In this document: one piece after another, positions 24,192 to 32,404 of the stretch
Numbering within the stretch: the stretch's first letter is position 1
Layout of the letters: each line of letters opens with the position of its first letter
Assembly (NCBI GenBank): GCA_046347635.1
Contig: JAXMFT010000006.1
Coordinates: 62,001 to 126,000 of the forward strand
Direction of reading: 5' to 3'
Origin: JAGVSZ01 sp019137045
GTDB lineage: Bacteria > Pseudomonadota > Gammaproteobacteria > Burkholderiales > SG8-39
Length of the DNA: 64,000 nt
Made by a program: the position numbers and the translations under genes
Notes under the pieces: generated by a model
What the model saw: the letters and a program-made list of their open reading frames with translations, nothing else
What the model was told of the DNA's origin: nothing
Database searches by the model: none

Positions 24192-24647
24192 CTAGTCGCC
24201 GTACATCTTCTGCTTGAGCTCGCGCCGCTGCTGCGCCTCGATCGAGAGCGTCGCAGTGGGGCGCGCGAGCAGGCGCGGCAGGCCGATCGGGTCGCCGGTC
24301 TCCTCGCACCAGCCGTAGCTGCCGTCCTCGATGCGCATGAGCGACTCGTCGATCTTCTTCATGAGCTTGCGCTCGCGGTCGCGCGTGCGCAGCTCGAGCG
24401 CGTGCTCCTCCTCGATCGTCGCGCGGTCGGCCGGGTCGGGCACCATGTCGTTCTCGCGCAGGTGCTCCGAGGTGAGCCCCGCGTTGTCGAGCAGCTCCTG
24501 CTTCATCCTGAGCAGGCGGTCCTTGAAGAACGCGAGCTGCGCCGCGTTCATGTAGTCCGCGTCCGGCAACCTCAGCAGCGCCTCCTCGGTGAGGGGCTTC
24601 GGTGCGCCGCCGGAGGCGGACTTCTTCACTGTGCCGTCACGAGGCAT
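24192..24647 (-). CDS. dksA: RNA polymerase-binding factor DksA, cysteine-poor form
   Basis: Secondary-channel factor that with ppGpp redirects RNA polymerase in the stringent response. The 151-aa protein has the coiled-coil tip DPADRATIEEEHALELRTRDRERKLMKKIDESL (DPADRAT near 78-84). The C-terminus reads YGWCEETGD, then RPTATLSIEAQQRREL. Classical DksA has four zinc cysteines there; only one is left, so the zinc finger cannot form as usual. This resembles the zinc-independent DksA types described in Pseudomonas. Its first 22 bases overlap the end of the upstream COG0523 GTPase gene, so the two are translationally linked. Confidence 0.93.
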   Translation of the reverse strand: MPRDGTVKKSASGGAPKPLTEEALLRLPDADYMNAAQLAFFKDRLLRMKQELLDNAGLTSEHLRENDMVPDPADRATIEEEHALELRTRDRERKLMKKIDESLMRIEDGSYGWCEETGDPIGLPRLLARPTATLSIEAQQRRELKQKMYGD

Positions 24648-25615
24648 CGTTCCAGTCCCTGCATGAACTCGTCCTTGGGGAGCTTGCGGCCGATGAAGAC
24701 CATCACGCTCTCGCGGCTCTCGTCCGCGCCCCACGGGCGCCCGACGTCCCCCCCCATCAGCATGTGGACCCCTTGGAAGACGACGCGGTTGGGGTTGTCC
24801 TTCAGGCTGAGGACGCCTTTGTACCGCAGCAGGTCCGGCCCGTAAACCTGGATCATCGAGGAGAGGAATTCCTCCAGCTTCAGGCCGTCGAACGGGGCGG
24901 CGGCGCGGAAGACGAACGATCCCACGTCGTCGGCGTGATGGTGGTGGCCTGCGTCCAGGAAACCCGGGTCGAGCTCGAGGATGGCGTTCAGGTTGAAGCC
25001 GCGGATGTCCAAGATCTCCTCGATCGGGGCCTGCCCGAAGTGGACCGGCTTGATCGGCGCGCGCGGGTTCATCTGCGCCAGGCGCTCCCTCAGCGCCTCG
25101 ACGTCGCCCTCCTCGACCAGGTCGGTCTTGGACAGGAGGATGCGGTCGGCGAACCCGACCTGCTCCTGCGCCTCGTCGAACTGGTCGAGCTGCTGCGGCG
25201 CGTGCTTCGCGTCGACCAGCGTGATCACCGAGTCGAGCAGGTAGTACTCGCCGATGTCGTCGTCCATGAAGAAGGTCTGCGCCACCGGTCCGGGGTCGGC
25301 CATGCCCGTGGTCTCGATGATCACGCGCTCGAACCCGATCTCGCCCGCCTCGCGCCGCGACTTCAGGCTGCCGAGGATGCGGATCAGGTCGCCGCGCACC
25401 GTGCAGCACAGGCAGCCGTTGTTCATCTCGACGATCTGCTCGCCGGCGGCCTCGAGGAGGAGGTCGTTGTCCACGCCCTGCTCGCCGAACTCGTTCTCGA
25501 TGACCGCGATCCGGTGCCCGTGCTGCTCGCGCAGGATGCGGTTGAGCAGGGTCGTCTTCCCGCTCCCGAGGAATCCCGTCAGGATGGTGACGGGGACCAT
25601 GTTCTCTTGCGCCAC
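24626..25615 (-). CDS. CobW/COG0523 G3E-family GTPase, likely zinc metallochaperone
   Basis: A 329-aa P-loop GTPase. Walker A GFLGSGKTT at 14-22, the metal-binding CLCC at 68-71 in NNGCLCCTVRG, ETTGMADPGPV, and the nucleotide motif SKTDL are all visible. A His-rich loop AGHHHHADD lies near 223, and the CobW C-terminal domain follows (GVLSLKDNPNRVVFQGVHML). Family members deliver zinc or cobalt to client enzymes. Context points to zinc: dksA of the Cys-poor type overlaps its 3' end by 22 bp, and a Fur/Zur-like fragment lies 22 bp upstream. Confidence 0.88.
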   Translation of the reverse strand: MAQENMVPVTILTGFLGSGKTTLLNRILREQHGHRIAVIENEFGEQGVDNDLLLEAAGEQIVEMNNGCLCCTVRGDLIRILGSLKSRREAGEIGFERVIIETTGMADPGPVAQTFFMDDDIGEYYLLDSVITLVDAKHAPQQLDQFDEAQEQVGFADRILLSKTDLVEEGDVEALRERLAQMNPRAPIKPVHFGQAPIEEILDIRGFNLNAILELDPGFLDAGHHHHADDVGSFVFRAAAPFDGLKLEEFLSSMIQVYGPDLLRYKGVLSLKDNPNRVVFQGVHMLMGGDVGRPWGADESRESVMVFIGRKLPKDEFMQGLERCLVTAQ

Positions 25616-25637
25616 TGCCTCTTTTCTCCTCGGCGCG

Positions 25638-25925
25638 CTACGCGCACGCGGCGCAGCGGCCCTGCATCGTCGATTCCACGCGCTCGGAGCGCAAGCCGCG
25701 CGGCAGCGTCACCCGCTGCGGAGCGCCGCCGCAGGAGCGGACCGCCTTGCCGCAGCCGACGCACCGGAAATGCGCGTGCCGATCGTGGGACTCGCGCGCG
25801 CCGCTGAGGCGCAACGCGCTCGCGCGCCCCAGCCCGGTCTCGGTCTCCTTACGCGAGAGCGCCCGTGCCGCCGCACGCGCACGCTCGGGATCGCTCTTCC
25901 CGGGGCGGCCGACACGGGCGCGCAT
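25638..25925 (-). pseudogene. Fur/Zur-like fragment without a DNA-binding domain
   Basis: A 95-codon frame whose second half matches the C-terminal metal-binding domain of Fur-family regulators: HDRHAHFRCVGCGKAV with the CxxC zinc site, then a closing QGRCAACA pair. The N-terminal winged helix expected before it (about 80 residues) is absent, and the first 40 residues are Arg/Ala-rich without HTH character. Only 74 bp separate its ATG from the xerC stop, so the missing part is not nearby in another frame. Most likely a truncated zur; a divergent small metal-binding protein is an alternative. Order before truncation fits xerC - zur - cobW - dksA. Confidence 0.6.
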
Positions 25926-25999
25926 TCTAGCCGCCGGCCAGCGGCACCGCAACACGGTTGCAGCGCCGCTGCGCGCGACGCACGACGCGGGCACGACGG

Positions 26000-26926
26000 C
26001 TAGCCCTTCTTCTTCGCGCGCGGGTGCGCGGCGTCGTACACCCTGGCGAGGTGCTGGAAGTCGAGGCGCGTGTAGACCTGCGTCGTCGAGATGCTCGCGT
26101 GGCCGAGCATCTCCTGCACGGCGCGCAGGTCGCCCGACGACTGCAGGAGGTGCGAGGCGAACGAGTGACGCAGCACGTGCGGATGGACGTGCTGCCCCAC
26201 GCCGGCGCGCGTGCCCCAGCGCGCGAGGCGGCGGCGCACCACCGCCGGGTCCACGCGCCGCCCGCGTGCGCCCACGAACAGCGCCGGCTCGCCGGGACGC
26301 GCGACGCGCGCGTGCGTCGCGGCCCACGCGCGCAGCGCCGCGACCGCTTTCGCGCCCACCGGAACCGTCCGCGTCTTGCCTCCCTTCCCGGTCACCGTGA
26401 CTTCCCGGTCGCGCACGATGCCGCGGACGTCCGTCGCGTCGAGTCCGACCAGCTCGGCGAGCCGCAGGCCCGACGAGTAGCACAGCTCGAACATCGCCCT
26501 GTCCTGCACTTCCAGCGCGCCCGCGGCGGGACGCTCGAGCAGCTGGAGCGCCTCGTCGGGGGTGAGCGCCTTCGGCAGCAGTCGCGCGCTCCTGGGCGCG
26601 CGCAGGCCCGCGCACGGGTCGGCGTCGAGGCGCCGGGTGCGGGCGAGCCAGCGGAAGAAGCCGCGCCAGGAGGACAGGATGCGGGCGATCGTGCGCCCGT
26701 CGAGGCCGCGGCCGTGGAGCTGCGCCGCGGCGCGGCGAAGGTGGGCCGCGCGCATCGACGCAGGAGGAAGATCCGGGACGGCAGCGAGGAGCGCGTCCAG
26801 CCCCTGGGCGTAGGCGAGGCGCGTCGCCGGCGCGAGCCGCCGCTCCACTGCCAGGTGCTCGAGATACGCCGCGACCCGTTCGCGACGCGGATCGGCGCTC
26901 GCCGGAGCCCGCGCGCCGGCGCGCAT
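26000..26926 (-). CDS. xerC: Tyrosine recombinase XerC
   Basis: Site-specific recombinase that, with XerD, resolves chromosome dimers at dif. The 308-aa product has the N-terminal SAM-like core-binding domain (RVAAYLEHLAVERRLAPATRLAY). All catalytic residues are visible: Arg in SSGLRLAELVGL, Lys in VTGKGGKTRTVP, HVLRHSFASHLL, the GHASISTTQVYTR box with the nucleophilic Tyr. The basic tail HPRAKKKG ends the protein. The ATG at 26926 sits 2 bp after the DUF484 stop, the usual dapF-DUF484-xerC operon order of proteobacteria, which is complete here. Confidence 0.94.
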   Translation of the reverse strand: MRAGARAPASADPRRERVAAYLEHLAVERRLAPATRLAYAQGLDALLAAVPDLPPASMRAAHLRRAAAQLHGRGLDGRTIARILSSWRGFFRWLARTRRLDADPCAGLRAPRSARLLPKALTPDEALQLLERPAAGALEVQDRAMFELCYSSGLRLAELVGLDATDVRGIVRDREVTVTGKGGKTRTVPVGAKAVAALRAWAATHARVARPGEPALFVGARGRRVDPAVVRRRLARWGTRAGVGQHVHPHVLRHSFASHLLQSSGDLRAVQEMLGHASISTTQVYTRLDFQHLARVYDAAHPRAKKKG

Positions 26927-26928
26927 GC

Positions 26929-27579
26929 CTAGACGAAGCGCAGCAACGCGGCGCTCGCCATCTCGCCGATGCGCTTGAGGTACAGCGTGCCCATCTCCGG
27001 ATAGAAGCGCAGCAGGTCCTCGCTCGCCAGCACCAGCATGCCGAAGGTCTGGTCGAGCTCGCGCAGCGGCATGCAGGCCACCGAGCGGATGTGGGGCGCC
27101 GCTTCGCCGAACCATCCCGCCGCCTCGAAGTTCGCGTTCGGGCCGCAGAAGGGCGCATCGAGGTCGGCCGCGTGGGCGCGCAGTTCGTCGCTCACCGGCT
27201 GGAACTCGGCGCCATCGCCGCTGCCGCGCCACAGGCGCAGCCCCGCGTGCGGCACCGCGAAGTCCTCGCGCAGGTTGAAGTACAGCTCGTGCAGGAGCGT
27301 GGGCAGGGTGCGCGCGCCGAGCATCGCGACCGCGAGCCGGTGCACGCGCTCGCTGATGACGTCGTTCTCCTCGCCGAACTGGATCAGCTCGGAGAGCTTG
27401 CCCTCGAGCGCCCGGGTCTTCTCGCGCAGCCCGAGCACCTGGCGGTCGGAGAGCGGGATTGCCTGTCCGCCGTGCGGATGCGGCACCTGGATGCGCGCGA
27501 GCAGATCGGCATGCTCCTCGAAGAAGATCGGGTTCGCCTCGAGGTAGCGCGCGACGTCCTCGGCCTTGAGCTCACTCAA
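26929..27579 (-). CDS. DUF484 family protein
   Basis: A 216-aa GAF-like protein of the DUF484 family, almost always found between dapF and xerC. The N-terminus VARYLEANPIFFEEHADLL is the family signature. A coiled-coil follows (LGLREKTRALEGKLSELIQFGEEN), then a GAF-type domain ending in IRSVACMPLRE and FGMLVLASEDLLRFYPEMGTLYL. No enzyme activity is known. It overlaps the end of dapF by 8 bp and ends 2 bp before xerC, so it is part of one operon. Confidence 0.9.
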   Translation of the reverse strand: MSELKAEDVARYLEANPIFFEEHADLLARIQVPHPHGGQAIPLSDRQVLGLREKTRALEGKLSELIQFGEENDVISERVHRLAVAMLGARTLPTLLHELYFNLREDFAVPHAGLRLWRGSGDGAEFQPVSDELRAHAADLDAPFCGPNANFEAAGWFGEAAPHIRSVACMPLRELDQTFGMLVLASEDLLRFYPEMGTLYLKRIGEMASAALLRFV

Positions 27580-28435
27580 TCTCGATCTCTCCCTCGAACA
27601 CCGTCTGCGCGGGCCCGGTCATGTACACCGGATTGTCCGCGCCGCGCCATGCGATCGTCAATTCCCCGCCGCGCGCGCGCACCGCGACCGGCGAGTCGAG
27701 CAGCCCGAGCCGGATGCCGGCGGCCACCGCCGCGCAGGCGCCGGTCCCGCAGGCGAGCGTCTCGCCCGCCCCGCGCTCGTGCACGCGCAGCCGGATCCGG
27801 GAGCGGCCTTCCACCTGCATGTAGCCGGCGTTGACCCGCTGCGGAAAACGGGGATGGCGCTCGATCAGCGGCCCCTGGGCGGCGACCGGCGCCGCCGCCA
27901 CGTCCGGGACCACCTGCACCGCGTGCGGATTGCCCATCGAGACCACCACCACCGGCACGGTGGTGCCCGCGACCTCCAGCGGCCAGACGTCCGCGCGCGG
28001 GTGGCGCGCGAGCGGCGCGAGGCCCGCGGTGTCGAAGGGCACGCGCGCGGGATCGAAGACCGGCGCGCCCATGTCGACCGTGACGCGCCCGTCGTCTTCC
28101 AGGCGCGGCGCGATGACCCCGGCGAGCGTCTCGACGCGGATCTCGCGTTTGCTGGTGAGGCCGCGCTCGCGCACGAAGCGCACGAAGCAGCGCGCGCCGT
28201 TGCCGCACTGCTCGACCTCGCCGCCGTCGGCGTTGAAGATCCGGTAGCGGAAGTCCGCGTCGCGCGCGCGCGCGGGCTCCACCAGCAGGATCTGGTCGGC
28301 CCCGACGCCGAAATGGCGGTCGGCGAGGCGCGCGAGCTGCGCCGGCGCGAGCTCGATCGGCGCGGACACGCCGTCCAGAACGACGAAGTCGTTCCCGGCG
28401 CCCTGCATCTTGGTGAACCGCAGCCTGCGCGTCAC
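27572..28435 (-). CDS. dapF: Diaminopimelate epimerase
   Basis: Converts LL- to meso-diaminopimelate for lysine and peptidoglycan. The 287-aa protein has the N-terminal signature FTKMQGAGNDFVVLD and the first catalytic Cys in EQCGNGARC (near 75-83). The second is in ETLACGTGACAAV (near 222-234), the cysteine pair required for proton exchange. The start is a GTG at 28435 overlapping the stop of the upstream oxidoreductase (GTGA), leaving a 9-residue lead before the signature. It is co-transcribed with DUF484 and xerC downstream. Confidence 0.96.
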   Translation of the reverse strand: MTRRLRFTKMQGAGNDFVVLDGVSAPIELAPAQLARLADRHFGVGADQILLVEPARARDADFRYRIFNADGGEVEQCGNGARCFVRFVRERGLTSKREIRVETLAGVIAPRLEDDGRVTVDMGAPVFDPARVPFDTAGLAPLARHPRADVWPLEVAGTTVPVVVVSMGNPHAVQVVPDVAAAPVAAQGPLIERHPRFPQRVNAGYMQVEGRSRIRLRVHERGAGETLACGTGACAAVAAGIRLGLLDSPVAVRARGGELTIAWRGADNPVYMTGPAQTVFEGEIEIE

Positions 28436-29379
28436 CGCCCGAGTCCGTCGCGGATCCGGTGCGACACCGCGAGCGCGAGATCGAGCGCGCGCCGCCCCTC
28501 GCGCCCGGTCGCCCCGGGGCGCGCGCGGCCGCGCACCGCGTCGACGAACGCGCGCAGCTCCGCCTCGAGCGAGTCGCCCTGCGCGAAGCGCCTGAGCTCG
28601 TGGTCGATCTTCGGCATGCCGTCGCGCGTCTCGCCGGGAAGCTTGCGCGCGACCGCGCACTCGCGCGCCTCGAAGTCGATCGAGACGTAGGTGTCGGGCT
28701 GGAACACGCGCAGCTTGCGCATCGACTTCGCGCTCACCCGGCTCGCCGTGACGTTCGCGACGCAGCCGTCGGCGAACTCGATGCGCGCGTTCGCGATGTC
28801 GACGCTGCCGGTGAGCACCGGCACGCCGCTCGCGCGCACCTCCGCCACCTCCGCGCCCACGAGACTGAGGATGATGTCGATGTCGTGGATCATCAGGTCG
28901 AGCACGACGTCCACGTCGGTCGAGCGCGGCTTGAACGGCGCGAGCCGGTGGCACTCCATGAAGCGCGGCCGCACGATGCGCTCGCGCACCGCGACCAGCG
29001 CGGGGTTGAAGCGCTCGAGGTGCCCGACCCGCAGCTCGAGGCCGCGCGCCTCGGCGGTCGCGACCAGGCGATCGGCCTCCTCCAGCGTGCGCGTGAGCGG
29101 TTTCTCCACCAGCAGGTGGATGCCGGCATCGAGGAGCGTGCTCGCCACCGCGCAGTGATGCTCGGTCGGCACCGCGACGGAAGCGACGTCCACCTTGCCC
29201 GCGAGCTGCGCGGGGTCGACGGCCACCGCGGCGCCGGTCCTGCGCGCGACCTTGCGCGCGAGCTCGGCGTCGCGGTCGACGACGTAGGCGAGCTCGACGT
29301 CCTCGAGAGCCGCCCACTTGTCGACGTGGCGGCTGCCGAAATAGCCGACCCCGACGACTGCGGCCCGGAGCTTGCTCAT
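28432..29379 (-). CDS. Gfo/Idh/MocA family NAD(P)-dependent oxidoreductase
   Basis: A 315-aa dehydrogenase with an N-terminal Rossmann fold (VVGVGYFGSRHV at 8-19), the family motif HLLVEKPLTRTLEEAD with the catalytic Lys near 94, and the second-domain segment VVLDLMIHDIDIILSL. The exact substrate is unknown; relatives act on sugars, inositol or UDP-sugar acids. In betaproteobacteria similar genes occur beside lpxB/lpxA or dapF; here it lies 139 bp divergent from metK and overlaps dapF by 4 bases. Confidence 0.88.
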   Translation of the reverse strand: MSKLRAAVVGVGYFGSRHVDKWAALEDVELAYVVDRDAELARKVARRTGAAVAVDPAQLAGKVDVASVAVPTEHHCAVASTLLDAGIHLLVEKPLTRTLEEADRLVATAEARGLELRVGHLERFNPALVAVRERIVRPRFMECHRLAPFKPRSTDVDVVLDLMIHDIDIILSLVGAEVAEVRASGVPVLTGSVDIANARIEFADGCVANVTASRVSAKSMRKLRVFQPDTYVSIDFEARECAVARKLPGETRDGMPKIDHELRRFAQGDSLEAELRAFVDAVRGRARPGATGREGRRALDLALAVSHRIRDGLGR

Positions 29380-29471
29380 GGTCGTGGTGCGGGCGGGTTG
29401 GCGGGCGGAGAGAGTGGGACGCAGCGGCGGGAAATCGCGCCCGCTCGACCGCGGGACCCGAGCGCGAGGTC

Positions 29472-29480
29472 TGCTAGAAT
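29472..29480 (+). promoter_or_regulatory. Extended -10 element upstream of metK
   Basis: TGCTAGAAT matches the extended -10 form TGnTAnAAT in the divergent gap before metK, 37 bp before the ATG. No good -35 box is present, which is acceptable for extended -10 promoters. Confidence 0.45.
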
Positions 29481-29517
29481 CGCCGCCCTTGTTCCCCCTA
29501 GCGGACCGCGCGAGCCC

Positions 29518-30699
29518 ATGAGCAGCTACCTCTTCACGTCCGAGTCGGTGTCGGAAGGCCATCCCGACAAGGTCGCCGACCAGATCTCGGATGCGATCCT
29601 GGACGCGATTCTAGCCCAGGACAAGCACGCCCGAGTCGCGGCGGAGACGCTGTGCAACACCGGGCTCATCGTGCTCGCGGGCGAGATCACCACCAAGGCC
29701 GCCGTCGACTACGCGCAGGTCGCGCGCGGCGTGGTGAAGCGCATCGGCTACGACAACGCCGACTACGGTATGGACTACCGCGCCTGCGCGGTGATGGTGA
29801 ACTACGACCGCCAGTCCCCGGACATCTCCCAGGGCGTGACCGAGGGACAGGGCCTCGACCTCGAGCAGGGCGCGGGCGACCAGGGGCTCATGTTCGGCTA
29901 CGCCTGCGACGAGACGCCGCAGCTCATGCCGCTGCCGATCTACCTCGCGCATCGCCTCGTGCAGCGCCAGTCGGAGGTGCGGCGCGACGGCCGCCTGCCG
30001 TGGGTCGGGCCGGACGCGAAATCGCAGGTCACCGTGCGCTACGCCGACGGGCGGCCCGACGCGATCGACACCGTGGTGCTCTCCACGCAGCACCTGCCGG
30101 AGGTCGGGCACAAGGAGCTCTCGGAGGCGGTGGTCGAGCAGGTCATCAAGCCGATCCTGCCGAAGAACCTGCTCAAGGGCGAGGTGAAGTACCTGGTCAA
30201 CCCCACCGGCCGGTTCGTGATCGGCGGCCCGCACGGGGACTGCGGCCTGACCGGCCGCAAGATCATCGTCGACACCTACGGCGGCGCGGCCCCGCACGGC
30301 GGCGGCGCGTTCTCCGGCAAGGACCCCTCGAAAGTGGACCGCTCGGCCGCGTACGCGGCGCGCTACGTCGCGAAGAACGTGGTCGCGGCGGGCCTGGCGT
30401 CGAAGTGCCTGGTGCAGGTGTCCTACGCGATCGGCGTGGCGCGGCCGACCAGCGTGATGATCACCACCTCGGGCAGCGGGAAGATCCCCGACGAGAAGAT
30501 CGCCGAGCTCGTGCAGAAGCACTTCGACCTGCGGCCGAAGGGCATCGTGCAGATGCTCGACCTGCTGCGCCCGATCTACGAGAAGACGGCCGCCTACGGC
30601 CACTTCGGCCGCGAGGAGCCGGAGTTCACGTGGGAGCGGACGGACAAGGCGCAGGCCCTCGCCGCCGACGCCGGAGTGAGGCAGCCGGCGATCGCGTGA
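29518..30699 (+). CDS. metK: S-adenosylmethionine synthetase
   Basis: Makes S-adenosylmethionine from methionine and ATP. The 393-aa product starts with FTSESVSEGHPDKVADQISDA, has the central GAGDQGLMFGYA methionine/ATP loop near 119-130, DAKSQVTVRY, FVIGGPHGDCGLTGRKI, and GGGAFSGKDPSKVDRSAAYAAR. All residues of the family are in place. It is followed after 41 bp by an SAH riboswitch and ahcY, and then metF, so the genes of the activated-methyl cycle are clustered. Confidence 0.98.
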   Translation: MSSYLFTSESVSEGHPDKVADQISDAILDAILAQDKHARVAAETLCNTGLIVLAGEITTKAAVDYAQVARGVVKRIGYDNADYGMDYRACAVMVNYDRQSPDISQGVTEGQGLDLEQGAGDQGLMFGYACDETPQLMPLPIYLAHRLVQRQSEVRRDGRLPWVGPDAKSQVTVRYADGRPDAIDTVVLSTQHLPEVGHKELSEAVVEQVIKPILPKNLLKGEVKYLVNPTGRFVIGGPHGDCGLTGRKIIVDTYGGAAPHGGGAFSGKDPSKVDRSAAYAARYVAKNVVAAGLASKCLVQVSYAIGVARPTSVMITTSGSGKIPDEKIAELVQKHFDLRPKGIVQMLDLLRPIYEKTAAYGHFGREEPEFTWERTDKAQALAADAGVRQPAIA

Positions 30700-30728
30700 T
30701 CGGTCACTGCGGCGGCCCGGGATTGGCC

Positions 30729-30734
30729 TATAAT
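30729..30734 (+). promoter_or_regulatory. -10 box (TATAAT) of the ahcY riboswitch transcript
   Basis: A perfect TATAAT lies 30 bp after the metK stop and about 10 bp before the riboswitch begins, giving a start near 30741. The -35 region is poor (TCACTG at 30704 with a long spacer). ahcY can thus be transcribed independently of metK. Confidence 0.65.
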
Positions 30735-30740
30735 CCCGGC

Positions 30741-30806
30741 CGCTGAGGAGCGTTGCAACCCGACCGCGGTCGGGCCAGGCTCAGCACGAGAACAACGGCG
30801 CTCGCA
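30741..30806 (+). promoter_or_regulatory. S-adenosylhomocysteine (SAH) riboswitch aptamer
   Basis: The conserved SAH-riboswitch core is easily read: GAGGAGCGTTGCAACC (30744 on), a GACCGCGGTC hairpin, CCAGGCTC (30775 on) and ACGGCGCTC (30795-30803). GAGCG near 30747 pairs with CGCTC near 30799 to close the aptamer. In this class SAH binding turns expression on. It lies directly upstream of ahcY, its usual target, which encodes the enzyme that removes SAH. Confidence 0.92.
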
Positions 30807-30835
30807 TCGGAAACGGTGCGAGCGCTTTTTCTTTC
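30798..30835 (+). terminator. Riboswitch expression-platform terminator
   Basis: GCGCTCGCA (30798-30806) pairs perfectly with TGCGAGCGC (30817-30825) and is followed by TTTTTCTTTC. The left arm reuses the closing strand of the SAH aptamer, so the two structures exclude each other: SAH-bound aptamer prevents termination, giving an ON switch. Confidence 0.9.
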
Positions 30836-30946
30836 TGCCCCCGCCGAGGGGCGCTGCAGCCGGCGCGGTCGCACGCCCGCCGGCGAGGCTCGGCGGAGCG
30901 GTGGACCCGACGGTCCAACGGCGCCCGCTCGTCACGGAGCTTGCAA

Positions 30947-32359
30947 ATGAGCGCAGTCCCGCAACCGAAACAGGACTTCCGCGTCGCCGACCTCTCGCTC
31001 GCCGACTGGGGAAGGAAGGAGATCCGCATCGCCGAGACGGAGATGCCCGGCCTGATGGCGATCCGCGCGGAGTACGCCGCGCAGCGGCCGCTGCAGGGCG
31101 CCCGCATCACCGGGTCGCTCCACATGACCATCCAGACCGCGGTGCTGATCGAGACGCTGCAGGCGCTCGGCGCGCAGGTGCGCTGGGCCTCGTGCAACAT
31201 CTTCTCGACCCAGGACCACGCCGCCGCGGCGATCGCCGCGCAGGGCACCCCGGTGTTCGCGTACAAGGGCGAGTCGCTCGAGGAGTACTGGGAGTTCACG
31301 CACCGCATCTTCGAGTGGCCGGACGGCGCCTTCTCGAACATGATCCTCGACGACGGCGGCGACGCGACGCTGCTCCTGCACCTCGGCGCGCGCGCCGAGA
31401 AGGACGTCTCGGTGCTGAACAAGCCGACGAGCGAGGAGGAGCGCGTGCTCTTCGCGGCGATCAGGAAGCGCCTCGCGACGCAGCCGGGCTGGTACTCGAC
31501 GCGCGCGAAGCACGTGAAGGGGGTGACCGAGGAAACGACCACCGGCGTGCACCGCCTGTACGAGATGGCGAAGGACGGGCGGCTCCTGTTCCCGGCGATC
31601 AACGTCAACGACTCGGTCACCAAGTCGAAGTTCGACAACCTGTACGGCTGCCGCGAGTCGCTGGTCGACGGCATCAAGCGCGCGACCGACGTGATGGTCG
31701 CCGGCAAGATCGCCGTCGTCTGCGGCTACGGCGACGTCGGCAAGGGCTCGGCGCAGGCGCTGCGCGCGCTCTCCGCGCAGGTGTGGGTAACCGAGATCGA
31801 CCCGATCTGCGCGCTGCAGGCGGCGATGGAGGGCTATCGCGTCGTGACGATGGACTACGCCGCCGACAAGGCCGACATCTTCGTCACCGCGACCGGCAAC
31901 CTGCGCGTGATCACGCACGATCACATGGCGAAGATGAAGGACCAGGCGATCGTCTGCAACATCGGGCACTTCGACAGCGAGATCGACATCGCGTCGATCG
32001 AGCGCTACAAGTGGGAGGAGATCAAGCCGCAGGTCGACCACGTGATCTTCCCCGACGGCAAGCGCATCATCGTCCTCGCCAAGGGACGCCTGGTGAACCT
32101 GGGCTGCGCCACGGGCCACCCGAGCTACGTGATGAGCTCGTCGTTCGCCAACCAGACGATTGCCCAGATCGAGCTGTTCACCAACGCCGCGAAGTACCCG
32201 GTCGGGGTCTACACGCTGCCCAAGCACCTCGACGAGAAGGTGGCGCGGCTGCAGCTCATGAAGCTCAACGCGCAGCTTACCGTGATGACGGACGAGCAGG
32301 CGAAGTACGTCGGGATCCCGAAGGACGGCCCCTACAAGGCGGACCACTATCGCTATTGA
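30947..32359 (+). CDS. ahcY: Adenosylhomocysteinase (SAH hydrolase)
   Basis: Hydrolyses SAH to adenosine and homocysteine, relieving product inhibition of methyltransferases. The 470-aa protein has SLADWGRKEIRIAETEMPGL near the N-terminus, NIFSTQDHAAAAI, FDNLYGCRESLVDGI, the NAD-binding GYGDVGKGSAQAL (near 260), and the C-terminal KLNAQLTVMTDEQAKYVGI PK...HYRY. It includes the extra insert typical of the longer bacterial enzymes. ATG at 30947 has GGAG 7 nt upstream; a TTG two codons earlier is less likely. Controlled by the SAH riboswitch just upstream. Confidence 0.97.
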   Translation: MSAVPQPKQDFRVADLSLADWGRKEIRIAETEMPGLMAIRAEYAAQRPLQGARITGSLHMTIQTAVLIETLQALGAQVRWASCNIFSTQDHAAAAIAAQGTPVFAYKGESLEEYWEFTHRIFEWPDGAFSNMILDDGGDATLLLHLGARAEKDVSVLNKPTSEEERVLFAAIRKRLATQPGWYSTRAKHVKGVTEETTTGVHRLYEMAKDGRLLFPAINVNDSVTKSKFDNLYGCRESLVDGIKRATDVMVAGKIAVVCGYGDVGKGSAQALRALSAQVWVTEIDPICALQAAMEGYRVVTMDYAADKADIFVTATGNLRVITHDHMAKMKDQAIVCNIGHFDSEIDIASIERYKWEEIKPQVDHVIFPDGKRIIVLAKGRLVNLGCATGHPSYVMSSSFANQTIAQIELFTNAAKYPVGVYTLPKHLDEKVARLQLMKLNAQLTVMTDEQAKYVGIPKDGPYKADHYRY

Positions 32360-32404
32360 CGCGCCGCGCGGGCGCGGCGCCGGTTCGCGCACGCCGAGGT
32401 GCCG

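Noticed and set aside
28459..30699. 746-codon open frame starting opposite the oxidoreductase and running into metK
   Set aside because: Only the part from 29518 is real (metK); the rest is antisense to a well-supported gene.
30941..30947. TTG start for ahcY
   Set aside because: ATG two codons later is at ideal distance from GGAG.
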